Shown here: positions 17,788-27,584 of the stretch, one piece after another | Numbering within the stretch: the stretch's first letter is position 1 | Layout of the letters: every line of letters begins with the position of its first letter | Source: Mycobacterium barrassiae | GTDB taxonomy: Bacteria; Actinomycetota; Actinomycetes; Mycobacteriales; Mycobacteriaceae | DNA length: 64,000 nt | NCBI RefSeq assembly: GCF_025822765.1 | Contig: NZ_JACKUK010000035.1 | Location: 62,001 to 126,000, forward strand | Direction of reading: 5' to 3' | Translations under genes and position numbers: made by a program | Notes under the pieces: generated by a model | Told to the model about the DNA's origin: nothing | The model's database searches: none | The model's input: only the letters and a program-made list of their open reading frames with translations

Positions 17788-17856
17788 TGCTCACAGTTTC
17801 GCGGCACCAATGGTCGCATACGCTCCACATGCCGTCCCCGCGGCAGGAGGAGCACC

Positions 17857-18510
17857 ATGTACGACCTCGAATCAGCCATCACCGGCCGGCGCTCGATCCG
17901 CATGTTCCAGCCCGACCGCCCGGTGCCGCGCGACCTCGTCGACGAGGCGCTGGAGCTGGCCATCCGCGCCCCGTCGAACTCCAACATCCAGCCCTGGCAC
18001 CTGGTTCTCATCTCGGGCGACGCCCTGCAACGCGTCGTCGCCGCCCTCATGCACGAGGCCAGGGCCAGACCTCCCGTCGTCCCGCAGCTCCCGCCGTCCT
18101 TCGCCCACCGGCGTGGCGAACTCGGCGCCGTGGTGTACGGCTCGATGGGCATCACCCGCGACGACATCGACGGCCGCCGCGAGGCCGTGCTGCGCAACTG
18201 GGAGTTCTTCCACGCGCCATTGGCGGGCATCGTCTGCATGCACAGCGACCTCGACTACGTCGACAGCCTCGGCGTCGGGATGTTCCTGCAGACCTTCATC
18301 CTGTCGCTGACGGCGCGCGGCGTCGGCACGTGCGTGCAGGTGTCGATCGCCGGCTACCCCCAAGTCCTGCACGCGCAGTTGGCCATACAGCCCGAGTACC
18401 GGATCCTGTGCGGGCTCGCAATCGGCTATCCAGATCCCGACTTCCCCGCCAACCAGCTACACATTCCGCGCAACCCGATCGGCGACAACGTCGTCTTCCA
18501 CGACTACTGA
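17857..18510 (+). CDS. nitroreductase family protein
   Basis: 217 residues; ATG preceded by GGAGGAGCACC. The FMN-binding N-terminal marks are GRRSIRMF (9-16) and APSNSNIQPWHLVLI (38-52), and the C-terminal half has GMFLQTFILSLTARGVGTCVQ and the late GYPDPDFPAN, all typical. It would be a cytosolic FMN-dependent homodimer reducing nitro, quinone or flavin-like substrates with NAD(P)H. It faces the tRNA-Met gene divergently. Confidence 0.9.
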   Translation: MYDLESAITGRRSIRMFQPDRPVPRDLVDEALELAIRAPSNSNIQPWHLVLISGDALQRVVAALMHEARARPPVVPQLPPSFAHRRGELGAVVYGSMGITRDDIDGRREAVLRNWEFFHAPLAGIVCMHSDLDYVDSLGVGMFLQTFILSLTARGVGTCVQVSIAGYPQVLHAQLAIQPEYRILCGLAIGYPDPDFPANQLHIPRNPIGDNVVFHDY

Positions 18511-18522
18511 GCCGAGACCGCC

Positions 18523-18582
18523 GCCGAGCGTGCACGCACTGCGAAAAACCACGCGAAATCTCGCGCTCACCGCACGTTCGGC
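18523..18582. terminator. imperfect hairpin between converging genes
   Basis: GCCGAGCGTGC (18523-18533) pairs with GCACGTTCGGC (18572-18582) with one mismatch across a 38-nt loop. It lies between the converging nitroreductase and CMD-like genes and resembles dispersed mycobacterial intergenic palindromes. Confidence 0.45.
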
Positions 18583-18623
18583 GCCCAAAGGCGGCCGTGA
18601 AGGTGCCCTCAAGGACTGAGCGG

Positions 18624-19469
18624 CTACTGGGCCGAGACCGTCTGCCCGTCCGCTTCGACCGAAAACAGCTCGATGCCCTCCTCCACGAGCGGCGCATCGG
18701 CACCCAGCGACACCATGATCTTGTTGCAGGCGTTACGCATCACGTCGAACGTCAGCTCCACCGCCTCGTCCTGCGAGAAGTGCTTGGTCACCCCCGCCGC
18801 CACGTTGTCATCAATCTGCGACGGCGTCCAGATCAACGCGTCCACGTACCGCAGCGCGGCCTTCTGCGCATCGGTCAGCGCGTCGGCGGACTCGAACTGC
18901 TCGATCTGGCTGTAGAGGTCCTCGGAACCACCGGCGTCCAGCGCGTGGGTCTCCCGCCGCGACTTGCACAGCCGGCAGCTGTGCTGGGCCGCCCCACGCA
19001 ACCGCACGACCTCCGTCGTCACCGGATCCAGCGCCCGCATCCGCGCCACCGCGGGCACAAACCCGTTCAGCAGCGCGTCAACGGGGTCGGACTCGTGATC
19101 CCACGCCACCTCCGTGGTGTAGCCCGCCTTGCCGAGCCCCAGCGCGTCGAGGCCGGCCCACACGCGGGGCACATAGTCGGCGACGAAGATCATCACGACC
19201 GTTCGAAAGACGTTGTCGCCCAACACCGTCAGCAGCTGCTTGCGCTGATTGGCCCCGATACCCGACACGTCGACCGCGAACTGCTCGGTGAACGCCGCCA
19301 CCACCGCCTCCGACTCGGAGGCACCCTCGTCCCAGTCCAGTTCCATCGGCAGCGGCCGCAGCGACAGCACCCGTCCGCACGTCAGCCGCGTCAGCGTGTC
19401 CCGCCGCCCGTCCCCTGACGACATCGCCACCAGGGCGGCCACGCGGTCGGCCAGTTTTACGTCAGTCAC
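18624..19469 (-). CDS. carboxymuconolactone decarboxylase family protein (281 aa)
   Basis: Start GTG 19469 (VTDVKLADR), eight bases after the stop of the TldE gene, hence the same transcript. The AhpD-like active-site signature is SCRLCKSRRETHA, i.e. CxxC followed by a nearby His. The rest is all-helical, with a duplicated CMD-type layout. Likely a peroxidase-like or redox protein. Whether it serves the TldD/TldE pair or is only co-transcribed is open. Confidence 0.8.
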   Translation of the reverse strand: MTDVKLADRVAALVAMSSGDGRRDTLTRLTCGRVLSLRPLPMELDWDEGASESEAVVAAFTEQFAVDVSGIGANQRKQLLTVLGDNVFRTVVMIFVADYVPRVWAGLDALGLGKAGYTTEVAWDHESDPVDALLNGFVPAVARMRALDPVTTEVVRLRGAAQHSCRLCKSRRETHALDAGGSEDLYSQIEQFESADALTDAQKAALRYVDALIWTPSQIDDNVAAGVTKHFSQDEAVELTFDVMRNACNKIMVSLGADAPLVEEGIELFSVEADGQTVSAQ

Positions 19470-19477
19470 CCCAGGGA

Positions 19478-20854
19478 TTATTGCGCCTGGCTCACCGAGG
19501 ACATGTGAAAGTCGGGGATCCGCAGCGGCGGCATCGTCACACGGGTGACCCAGTCGCCCCATTCCCGCGGCAGCGTGCGGTCGGTGGCGCCGGCCTCGGT
19601 GGCCCGTCGCAGCAGGTCCAGGGGGCTCTCGTTGAACCGGAAATTGTTGACGGCCGCGGTCACCTCGCCGTCCTCGACGAGGTACACGCCGTCCCGGGTG
19701 AGTCCCGTCAGCAGCAGCACCGCCGGGTCGACCTCGCGGATGTACCACAGCGTGGTCAGCAGCAGGCCGCGCTCAGTGCTCGCGATCATGTCCGCCATGC
19801 TCGCCGACCCACCGGTCATCAACAGGTTGTCCGCCGACACCGCCACCGGCGCGTCGAACTCCGCCGCCGACGCCCGCGGATACGCCAACGTGGCGATCGT
19901 GCCGTCGCGGATCCAGTCCGTACGCCCGATATCCATGCCGTTGTCGAAGACCGACGCCCGCTCCGAGGACGCCGACGTCGTGACGAACGGCGCGCACTCC
20001 AACCCCTCGGCGAACGGATCGGAGTACAGCGTCAGCGGCAGATCGGTGAGCTTCTCCCCCACCCGGGTCCCGCCGCCGGGCGCCGACAGCGCGGTGTGAC
20101 CCTCCTGGGCGCCTCGGCCTTCCATCGACCACCACAGGTAGATCATCAGGTCGGCCACCGCGGACGGCGGCAGCAGCGTCTCGTACCGACCGGCAGGCAG
20201 TTCGACGGTGCGCCGCGCCCAGCCCAGCCGCGTCGACAGCCGCTCGAGCATCGAATCCGTTGGGACATCGGTGAAGTCGGGGGTGCTGAAGCCCGCCCAC
20301 GCGCTGGCACCGTCACGTTTGGCGTTGATCTCCACCGACCCCGTCGGCTCAGTGAAGCGTCGGCGCACGCCGTTCGACGTGGCCAGGAAGGTCGTCTCGA
20401 CACCGTGCCGCGCGAAGCCGTACAGCTGATCCGGGCCGCTGAACCCTCGCGCCGCCAGGCTGCCCGCCACATCGAGGAACGCCTGCACGCTAGTGCCCGA
20501 AACCGGGGCGTCCCAGTCGTCGGGGTCGCCGCCGCCCGGCAGCGGCGGGGCGGCGTCGCGGGCCTCGGGCGCGGCGAGTGCGGTGTCCTGCGACGCGGCC
20601 ACCAGTCCGGCGATCGCGGACGGATCCACGTCACTGGTTCCCACCGAGCCCACTCGCGCGGTCTTTCCTTGGCGCACAATCGAGATCACCGTCGTAATGC
20701 GGCTCACCGATTCGCCGTTGGTGGTCATCGAATTTCCCGCCCACCGCAACGACGCGTCGGCGCGATCGCTCACCAGGACGATGGTCTCGTCGGCCTTACC
20801 CAGTCGGGCGGCCTCGGCCAGCGCAAGCTCGACTACCTTCTGTGCTCCGATCAC
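19478..20854 (-). CDS. TldE/PmbA-family protein, partner of TldD
   Basis: 458 residues, normal length. As expected for the PmbA/TldE subunit it lacks the HExxxH zinc motif of TldD while sharing the fold; recognisable blocks are VSDRADASLRWAGNSMTTNG near the N-terminus, LLPPSAVADLMIYLWWSMEGRGAQEG in the middle and LTGLTRDGVYLVEDGEV near the end. TldD/TldE is a metalloprotease complex that trims small peptides such as modified peptides and CcdA. It starts 3 bp after the TldD stop. Confidence 0.88.
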   Translation of the reverse strand: MIGAQKVVELALAEAARLGKADETIVLVSDRADASLRWAGNSMTTNGESVSRITTVISIVRQGKTARVGSVGTSDVDPSAIAGLVAASQDTALAAPEARDAAPPLPGGGDPDDWDAPVSGTSVQAFLDVAGSLAARGFSGPDQLYGFARHGVETTFLATSNGVRRRFTEPTGSVEINAKRDGASAWAGFSTPDFTDVPTDSMLERLSTRLGWARRTVELPAGRYETLLPPSAVADLMIYLWWSMEGRGAQEGHTALSAPGGGTRVGEKLTDLPLTLYSDPFAEGLECAPFVTTSASSERASVFDNGMDIGRTDWIRDGTIATLAYPRASAAEFDAPVAVSADNLLMTGGSASMADMIASTERGLLLTTLWYIREVDPAVLLLTGLTRDGVYLVEDGEVTAAVNNFRFNESPLDLLRRATEAGATDRTLPREWGDWVTRVTMPPLRIPDFHMSSVSQAQ

Positions 20855-20857
20855 CGG

Positions 20858-22375
20858 CTACCGCCCCGCCTCGTCGCGCGTATTGAGCACGTTCACCCCG
20901 CGGAACAGCGCCGACGGGCAGCCGTGGCTGACCGCAGCGACCTGGCCCGGTTGCGCTTTGCCGCAATTGAAGGCACCGCCGAGACGCCATGTCGCCGGCC
21001 CGCCGACCGCCTCCATCGATCCCCAGAAGTCGGTCGTGGTCGCCTGGTAGGCGACGTCCCGCAGCTGTCCGTCCAGGCGCCCGTTGCGAATACGGAAGAA
21101 CCGCTGCCCAGTGAACTGAAAGTTGTACCGCTGCATGTCGATCGACCACGACTTGTCGCCAACGATGTAGATACCGTCCTCGACGCGCGCGATCAGGTCG
21201 TCGGTGCTCAGACCGTCGGTGCCGGGCTGCAGCGACACGTTGGCCATCCGCTGTATCGGCACATGATGCGGTGAATCGGCGTACGAGCAGCCGTTGGACC
21301 GCGCGACCCCGAGCCTCGGGGCGAACACCCGGTCGAGCTGATAGCCGACGAAGATCCCGTCGCGCACCAGATCCCAGCTCTGCGCGGCCACGCCCTCGTC
21401 GTCGAAACCGACACTGGCCAAACCGTATTCGACGGTCCGGTCGGCGGTGACGTTCATGATCGGCGAACCGTAGCGCATCGTCCCCAGCTTGTCCGGCGTC
21501 GCGAACGACGTGCCGGCGTAGGCGGCCTCGTAGCCGATAGCGCGGTCGTATTCGGTGGCGTGCCCGATCGACTCGTGGATCGTCAGCCACAGGTTGGTCG
21601 GGTCGATCACCAGGTCCGTCGGCCCGGCAGAAACGCTGGGGGCCTTGGCCTTCTCGGCCAGCAGCGACGGTATCTGCGCCAGCTCGTCGGACCAGCTCCA
21701 CACGTCGTCGCCCGCGACGACCTCCCAGCCCCTGGCCATCGGGGGTGCCAGTGTGCGCATGGTTTCGAAGGTGCCCGCCGCGGCGTCGACGGTGACCGCC
21801 TCCAGCGTCGGCATCAGCCGCACCCGCTGCTGGGTGATCGACGAGCCAAATGTATCGGCGTAGAAGGTCTGCTCCTTGGTCGCATGCAGTCCGGCCGAGA
21901 CGTAGTCGACGCCGTCGGCGGCAAGCAACCGTCCGGAGTACTCGCTCAGCACGGCGATCTTGTCCGCGGCGGAAACGGTGAACGGGTCGATGCGGTAGTC
22001 CGACACCCAGCTGACGTCGGAGTACACCGGCTCGGGGGCCAGCTCGAGGCGCTCGGCGTTCAACGGCTTGAGCGTCGCCGCCACATGCACGGCCCGGCGC
22101 GCAGTCTCGGCGGCGGTGGCGGGATCCAGTTCGGCGTGCGAGGCAAAGCCCCACCTGCCGTCGACGATGACCCGCACCGCCAGACCGATCTCGCGGTTGA
22201 CGAGGGCGGCCTCCAGCTCGGCGTCGCGCAGCTGAATGAGCTCGGTGGTGATGCCGTGAATACGCAGGTCGGCGTAGCTGGCTCCGGCGGCGATGGCCGC
22301 GGACAGTGCCGCGTCGGCCAGCTCATGGCGCGGCAGCCCGAGGAAGTCGGCGTCGACCCGGTGTTGCGCTGTCAC
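20858..22375 (-). CDS. TldD-family zinc metalloprotease
   Basis: 505 residues. The metal motif HESIGHATEYD (HExxxH with a following Glu) is intact at about 268-278, and the late Cys-containing blocks GAFNCGKAQPGQ and SHGCPSALFRG that complete the site are present. With the adjacent TldE it should form the heterodimeric peptidase whose substrate tunnel takes unfolded peptide ends. No RiPP precursor gene is visible nearby, so a housekeeping or unknown peptide substrate is likely. Confidence 0.92.
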   Translation of the reverse strand: MTAQHRVDADFLGLPRHELADAALSAAIAAGASYADLRIHGITTELIQLRDAELEAALVNREIGLAVRVIVDGRWGFASHAELDPATAAETARRAVHVAATLKPLNAERLELAPEPVYSDVSWVSDYRIDPFTVSAADKIAVLSEYSGRLLAADGVDYVSAGLHATKEQTFYADTFGSSITQQRVRLMPTLEAVTVDAAAGTFETMRTLAPPMARGWEVVAGDDVWSWSDELAQIPSLLAEKAKAPSVSAGPTDLVIDPTNLWLTIHESIGHATEYDRAIGYEAAYAGTSFATPDKLGTMRYGSPIMNVTADRTVEYGLASVGFDDEGVAAQSWDLVRDGIFVGYQLDRVFAPRLGVARSNGCSYADSPHHVPIQRMANVSLQPGTDGLSTDDLIARVEDGIYIVGDKSWSIDMQRYNFQFTGQRFFRIRNGRLDGQLRDVAYQATTTDFWGSMEAVGGPATWRLGGAFNCGKAQPGQVAAVSHGCPSALFRGVNVLNTRDEAGR

Positions 22376-22417
22376 GCCCCCACCGTAATAGCGGCCCCAC
22401 CGGCTCGCTGCACGGAC

Positions 22418-23266
22418 TCAGGTCGTGACGGCGCTGGTGCCCAGAATCGTGAGCTCGAGCGCAAGTGCCGTGCCGCACACCAAGATCACGATCACGAACG
22501 CCCACAGGTCGATCATCTTCGGGCGCGACGGAAAGGCCGAGATCTGGCCCGCGCCGCCGCGGGCGGTGATGGCGTCGCCCATCTCGTCGGCACGGCGCAA
22601 CGCGACCGTGATGGCCGCCGCGAGCAGATCGATGAGCTCGAGCCAGGCACCGCGGAAGCGTCCTCGTCGGCTGGCCGCCACGTTCTTGGGTCGCAGCCTG
22701 CGCGCCGCGTAGAGGACGCGGAACTCCTCGACCAGCATCGGGAACGCGCGCAAGGCCAACGCCAACGCCACCGACCACTCGTCGACCGGGATCCGCAGCA
22801 CCCGCAGCGGGCGCCCCAATGTGGCGACGGCGGGGGCGATTTCGGCGACGTTCGTCGTCCACGACACCATGGCGCCAAGACCGAGCAGCACGATCGACAG
22901 CGCGGTGATGCGCAGGAAGTTGAACAGCCCGCCGAGCCCGATCTCGACCGAACCGAAGTCGATGATGGGGCTGCCGCCCGCGAAGGTGGCGGTGAGGCCG
23001 CCGAAGAAGATCAGAATCCAGAGCCAGCCCGGAATCGATGGCAGCACACCTCGGGGGATCCGGGCAATCCACGCGGCCACCACCACCAGGACGGCGACCG
23101 CGGCGATCGGCACCCAGCCCGGGTAGAACGTCATCAGCACGCCGATGCCCGCCACCATAAGGAGTTTCGAGCCCGCCCACAGCCGATGGATCGCGCTGTC
23201 GCCAGGCACCGGCCGCAGCAGCACGACCGGCTTGCGCTGCCGCTTGGTCGCCGTCGGGGCCGTCAT
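22418..23266 (-). CDS. ECF transporter transmembrane subunit (EcfT; Rv2325c-like)
   Basis: 282 residues, the same length as remembered for Rv2325c. Several hydrophobic helices are followed by the EcfT coupling region with two small-residue motifs, ARRLRPKN near residue 190 and a second [13 protein letters not shown], which contact the ATPase subunits. Its ATG overlaps the ATPase stop as ATGA (23263-23266). It couples ATP hydrolysis to substrate-binding S subunits. Confidence 0.9.
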   Translation of the reverse strand: MTAPTATKRQRKPVVLLRPVPGDSAIHRLWAGSKLLMVAGIGVLMTFYPGWVPIAAVAVLVVVAAWIARIPRGVLPSIPGWLWILIFFGGLTATFAGGSPIIDFGSVEIGLGGLFNFLRITALSIVLLGLGAMVSWTTNVAEIAPAVATLGRPLRVLRIPVDEWSVALALALRAFPMLVEEFRVLYAARRLRPKNVAASRRGRFRGAWLELIDLLAAAITVALRRADEMGDAITARGGAGQISAFPSRPKMIDLWAFVIVILVCGTALALELTILGTSAVTT

Positions 23267-25308
23267 GACACGCCTCCCGCGGTGGGTATCGGGGCGAGCA
23301 CGCCGTCCTGCAGGCGCAGGATGCGCGGGCACACGTCCTCGAGACCCGAGAAGTCGTGGGAAATGATGATCACGGTCAGGCCGACGTTGCGCCGCAACTC
23401 GGCCAGAAGTCGCAGCAGCCCGCGCTGACTCTCGGCGTCGAGTCCCGCGAGCGGCTCGTCGAGGATGAGCGCACGTGGCGAGCGGGCCAACAGCCCGGCG
23501 AGCACCACGCGGCGCATCTGGCCGCCGCTGAGTTGATCGACGCGGCGCTTCGCGAGACCCGCATCCAGGCCGACGGTGGCCAGCGCCTCGACCACCCGCT
23601 TGCGGTCGCGATGGGAGAACCCGGCCGCCGACGCGATCTCCAGGTCGACGCGGCCGCGCATCAACTGCAGTCGGGCCGCCTGGAACGAGATGGCCACGGC
23701 GCCAACCTGTTCGGACACCGGCTTGCCGTCGAGCAGGCAGCTGCCGGACGTCGGGACGGTGAGGCCCGCCATAATCCACGCCAAGGTGGACTTGCCGGAG
23801 CCGTTGACACCGTGGATCAGCAACCCGTCGCCCTCGTTGACGGTGAAGGTGATGTCGCGCAGAGCCGTTGCGGCCCACGGTGTCCCGCTGGCGTATTCGT
23901 GGTTGACGTCGATCAGCTGGAGCACCGGCGTGTCGGCGTGGTGGCCGTGCGCGACCGTCGCGTCGGGCGCCTCGGTGGTCTCCACCATCTCGGTGTTGTC
24001 TGCGGCACCGCCGTTGCCGGTGAGGTTCACGGCGCGGTCGGCAGCGTCGGCTTCGTCGTTGTAGTGGGTGATGTGCACCAGCGACATGTCGTGGTGCTGG
24101 GTCAGCCCGGACAGCACCGACATCAGCCCCGTGCGGCCGTCCTGGTCGACCATGCTCGTGACCTCGTCGGCGATCAGCAGGGACGGTTCACGGGCGAGTG
24201 CCGCCGCGACCGCGAGGCGCTGCAGCTCGCCGCCGGACAGGCCGCCGGTGTCGCGCTCGGCCAGCCCGTCGAGGCCGACCTCGTTGAGCAGCTTGTGCAC
24301 GTCGGTGGTGGTGCCCGGCGGCAGCCCCCACACCACGTCGTCGGCCACCCGCGTGCCGAGCACCTGACTCTCGGGGTGCTGCATGATCACCGCCGTGCCG
24401 CCGAGCCGGCCGAGTCCGACGGCGCCGGGCCGCTCGATGGTGCCCGCGGTGGGCTCACGCCCGGCGAGCATCAGCATCAGCGTGGTCTTGCCCGACCCGT
24501 TGGCGCCGGTGATCGCGAGGTGCTCGCCCGGTTCGACGGTCAGCGACATCGGGCCCAGCGCGTCGTGGTCGGTGTTGGGATAGCGGAAGCGGACGTCCTG
24601 CAGGCGCATCGGCACCGGCGCGATGGGCCCGGTGTCGGTCGACGCGTCGAGCTTGTGCACGTCGGGGATGCCGAACAGCCGCGACAGCACGCGCGAGAGC
24701 GCCCACCAGCCGATGAGGGTCACCATCGAGATGGACAAGATCGAGGTCGCGAAGAACAGGAACGGCCAGTACTCGAGCGCGGTCGCGAAATCGCGCTTGA
24801 GTTGGTCGGCCACGCCTTGCATGTCGGGGATGCGCGCGATGATCGCGGCGACGCCGTTGATGTTGGCGGTCACCGACTCGAAGATCAGGTGGCGCAGCCG
24901 CGCCAGGACAGCCAGCGCGGTCACCACCGCGACGCCGAAGACGGAGCCGGCGACCAGTGAGCAGAGGAAGACGGTTGTGGTGCCGCGGCCGCGGCGCTTG
25001 ACGATGCCGGTCAGCCCGCCGATGTAGGCGCAGTTGACGACGGTCATGAAGCCGCCCATGCCGGCGATCAGGAAGGCGATGATCGCGCCCGCGACGGTCG
25101 CGGTGAGCAGCACCCGCAGTCGGTATCGGTAGGCCAGTAGGCCCATCGGGACCGTGCCCACCAACGAGAGCGCGGCGGCAAAGGGAACAACGACGGCGAT
25201 AATCGCCGTGGCGGCGGACAGGGCTGCGATCACCGACGCCTGTGCGAGCTCCACGGGATTGAGCGGGCCGGAACGTCGAGACATGCTCGAATCCCCGGTC
25301 ACGGCCAT
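23263..25308 (-). CDS. fused S-component-like membrane domain and two ECF ATPase domains (Rv2326c-like)
   Basis: 681 residues from ATG 25308 (or 673 from ATG 25284; the 705-residue form would begin inside the operator). The N-terminal 200 residues have about six membrane helices like an S component. ATPase 1: [26 protein letters not shown]. ATPase 2: [27 protein letters not shown]. Both sites look active. With EcfT this forms a self-contained energy-coupling-factor importer; the substrate (vitamin, metal or lipid precursor) cannot be read from sequence. Confidence 0.9.
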   Translation of the reverse strand: MAVTGDSSMSRRSGPLNPVELAQASVIAALSAATAIIAVVVPFAAALSLVGTVPMGLLAYRYRLRVLLTATVAGAIIAFLIAGMGGFMTVVNCAYIGGLTGIVKRRGRGTTTVFLCSLVAGSVFGVAVVTALAVLARLRHLIFESVTANINGVAAIIARIPDMQGVADQLKRDFATALEYWPFLFFATSILSISMVTLIGWWALSRVLSRLFGIPDVHKLDASTDTGPIAPVPMRLQDVRFRYPNTDHDALGPMSLTVEPGEHLAITGANGSGKTTLMLMLAGREPTAGTIERPGAVGLGRLGGTAVIMQHPESQVLGTRVADDVVWGLPPGTTTDVHKLLNEVGLDGLAERDTGGLSGGELQRLAVAAALAREPSLLIADEVTSMVDQDGRTGLMSVLSGLTQHHDMSLVHITHYNDEADAADRAVNLTGNGGAADNTEMVETTEAPDATVAHGHHADTPVLQLIDVNHEYASGTPWAATALRDITFTVNEGDGLLIHGVNGSGKSTLAWIMAGLTVPTSGSCLLDGKPVSEQVGAVAISFQAARLQLMRGRVDLEIASAAGFSHRDRKRVVEALATVGLDAGLAKRRVDQLSGGQMRRVVLAGLLARSPRALILDEPLAGLDAESQRGLLRLLAELRRNVGLTVIIISHDFSGLEDVCPRILRLQDGVLAPIPTAGGVS

Positions 25309-25377
25309 TTCATGATTCTGCCAGTCGTCGCGTGGAGTGGTCGCCGCGGCGTTCCGACCTGCGGAGGGTTTGAACTG

Positions 25378-25392
25378 CATAGTAAAACTATG
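25378..25392. promoter_or_regulatory. palindromic operator candidate for the MarR regulator
   Basis: CATAGT-AAA-ACTATG, a perfect 6-bp inverted repeat with 3-bp spacer, lies between the divergent ECF and marR-like genes, 14 bp before the MarR start. MarR proteins typically bind such short palindromes in shared promoters. Confidence 0.6.
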
Positions 25393-25405
25393 TAATCTGG
25401 AGGTT

Positions 25406-25843
25406 ATGTCTCAGACCCTTGGAGCTGACCTGCTGGCTGTGGTCGCCCGGATCAATCGACTCGCCACGCAACGCGCACGGCTGCCGCTCGGATACGCCCA
25501 GGCGCGCTTGTTGTCGACGATCGAGGACCAGGGGCCGACCCGGATATCCGACCTCGCCGCGCTGGATCACTGCTCGCAGCCGACGATGACGACCCAGGTT
25601 CGCCGGCTCGAAGACGGGGGTTATGTATCGCGCACCGTCGATCCCGACGATGCACGGGCCGTGCTCATCGAGATCACTCCCAAGGGTGTCGAAACGCTGA
25701 GGCAGGTGCGGTTGGACCGGGGCGCCGCCATCGATCCGTATCTCGAGCGCCTTGATGCGAAGGATCAGCAGACACTCAGCGATGCCGTCGAGGTGCTGCG
25801 ACGCCTGCTCACCGACGCGTCCTCCCCTTCCTCCGCCAGCTAA
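25406..25843 (+). CDS. MarR-family transcriptional regulator (Rv2327-like)
   Basis: 145 residues from ATG 25406 with GGAGG three bases upstream of it. The winged helix-turn-helix contains [40 protein letters not shown], the classic MarR recognition helix and wing, flanked by dimerisation helices. It is divergent from the ECF genes with a palindrome between, so it likely represses itself and the transporter in response to the transported ligand (inference). Confidence 0.88.
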   Translation: MSQTLGADLLAVVARINRLATQRARLPLGYAQARLLSTIEDQGPTRISDLAALDHCSQPTMTTQVRRLEDGGYVSRTVDPDDARAVLIEITPKGVETLRQVRLDRGAAIDPYLERLDAKDQQTLSDAVEVLRRLLTDASSPSSAS

Positions 25844-26013
25844 CCCTGCGGTTTCGGCCGTTGCATTCGCGATCCACTGCGTTTCTACAGACCAGAACTG
25901 CTAGTGCAAACGCGTCAGTTGGTCACTAGGGTGCCCGAAGAGAGTCCGTGACAGCGACTGCGCTATCCTGCGGCTTTGGGGAGCTTTGCTCTTCAGGCGG
26001 GAGACGTTCTGAC

Positions 26014-26256
26014 ATGACCGATAAGTGGTTTTCCGACATCGGTGCGCCGGGAGAGCTGACCATCGCAGATGTCTGCGACCAGATCGAGCAGAAAATCCAC
26101 CTCCGCGCAGACAACCAGAAACCCCCGCAAGAGTTCCCGGACTGGCAGTCGTGCGTAGAAGATCGGGACGACACTATCTACAAGTTGAGCGCAGCTGTTG
26201 TAAACCTCTGCGAATTGGTTAAGTACTTGGCATCGGCGCAGCAGCGCAGCGGCTAG
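26014..26256 (+). CDS. small hypothetical acidic protein (80 aa)
   Basis: ATG 26014 with GGGAG ten bases upstream. The product MTDKWFSDIGAPGELTIADVCDQIEQKIHL... is acidic and helical, with a predicted C-terminal helix ending LVKYLASAQQRSG. Base composition is less GC-rich than the neighbours. No family recognised. Confidence 0.5.
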   Translation: MTDKWFSDIGAPGELTIADVCDQIEQKIHLRADNQKPPQEFPDWQSCVEDRDDTIYKLSAAVVNLCELVKYLASAQQRSG

Positions 26257-26359
26257 CCTGTCAAGGCGTTGCCCGGGCCTTTATCACACTCTGCGTCAGC
26301 AGCACCGACACGATCAGCAGAGCATCCTGCTGCACGCCACGTAGAACGCGGCGTCGCCC

Positions 26360-27528
26360 ATGTTCGCGTCCGTCGTCGCGTTCATGGGCATCGGTCTCGT
26401 CGACCCGATCCTCAAGCCGATAGCCGAACAACCTGAACGCGTCGCCGCCGCAGGTGTCGCTGCTGTTCACCGGCTATATGGCGGTGATGGGCGTCGCCAT
26501 GCTCATCACCGGCGTGGTGGCCAGCCGCGTCGGCCCGAAACGCACCCTGCTGCTCGGCCTGGTGGTGATCATCGCCGGCGCAGGCCTGGCCGGCATGTCG
26601 GAGACGGTGACCGAAATCGTTGGGTGGCGGGCGCTTTGGGGTCTGGGCAACGCGCTGTTCGTCGCGACGGCACTGGCGACGATCGTCGACTCGGCGCGCG
26701 GGTCGGTGGCGCACGCGATCATCCTGTACGAGGCGGCACTCGGACTGGGCATCGTCGGGCCGTTGGTCGGCGGAGTCCTTGGCTCGATCTCGTGGCGTGG
26801 ACCGTTCTTCGGTGTCTCGGTGCTGATGGCCGTCGCCGTCGTCGTCACCGCCTTCCTGCTGCCGTCGACGCCACCTGCCGGGCGGGCCACCACCCTGGCC
26901 GATCCGTTCCGCGCGCTGCGGCACCGGGCTGCTCGGCGTCGCGATCACTGCGCTGCTGTACAACTTCGGCTTCTTCACCCTGCTGGCGTTCACGCCGTTC
27001 CCGCTCGACATGAGCGCCCACGAGATCGGGCTGATCTTCTTCGGCTGGGGTATCGCGCTGGCGTTCACGTCGGTGGTCGTCGCCCCGCGACTGCAACATC
27101 GCTTCGGCACGGGCCCGACGCTGCTGGCGAACCTGCTGGCCATGACGGCGGTCCTCGTGGTGATGGCCGTCGGCACCGATCACAAGGCCGTGCTGGCGGC
27201 GTGTGTGGTGGTCGCCGGCCTGTTCATCGGCATCAACAACACGTTGATCACCGAGACCGTGATGAAGGCGGCGCCCGTCGAACGGGGCGTGGCCTCTGCG
27301 GCGTACAGCTTCGTGCGGTTCTCCGGTGCCGCGATGGCGCCGTGGCTCGCGGGTGTGCTCGGTGAGCGCAACGTGCACGTGCCATTCTGGGTCGGTGCGG
27401 CGGCGGTGCTGCTGGCCGCAGGCGTGCTGGCCGTCAGTCGCCCGCACCTGCTCGGCATCGACGCCGACGAGGAGGAGTTCGACGAACTCAGCGAGGCGAC
27501 GGCGATCACCGTCGGCAGCGACTCGTAG
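26360..27528 (+). pseudogene. frameshifted MFS transporter
   Basis: Three frames together encode one MFS protein: FMGIGLVDPILKPIAEQ (frame of 26360), then VSLLFTGYMAVMGVAM... (26454 frame), then LLGVAITALLYNFGFF... to SDS at 27528. The first shift needs an extra C at about 26432 (gaacaaCctgaac); the second, near 26928, is an extra G or loss of two bases. The N-terminal helix also looks damaged. Loop motif SRVGPKR is still visible. Either a decayed exporter or two assembly errors; two independent shifts favour decay. Confidence 0.75.
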
Positions 27529-27536
27529 TACTGCGA

Positions 27537-27581
27537 TTTCGGCGTGCTGGGTCACGCTCAGCGAGACTTAGCACGCCGAAA
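27537..27581. terminator. 12-bp stem hairpin between converging genes
   Basis: TTTCGGCGTGCT (27537-27548) pairs perfectly with AGCACGCCGAAA (27570-27581) across a 21-nt loop. It sits between the MFS pseudogene and the esterase-like gene and could terminate both. Confidence 0.6.
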
Positions 27582-27584
27582 CCG

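Noticed and set aside
23356-24960. 534-codon frame opposite the ECF ATPase gene
   Set aside because: High-GC shadow of the real gene, rich in Arg/His/Gly, with no domain.
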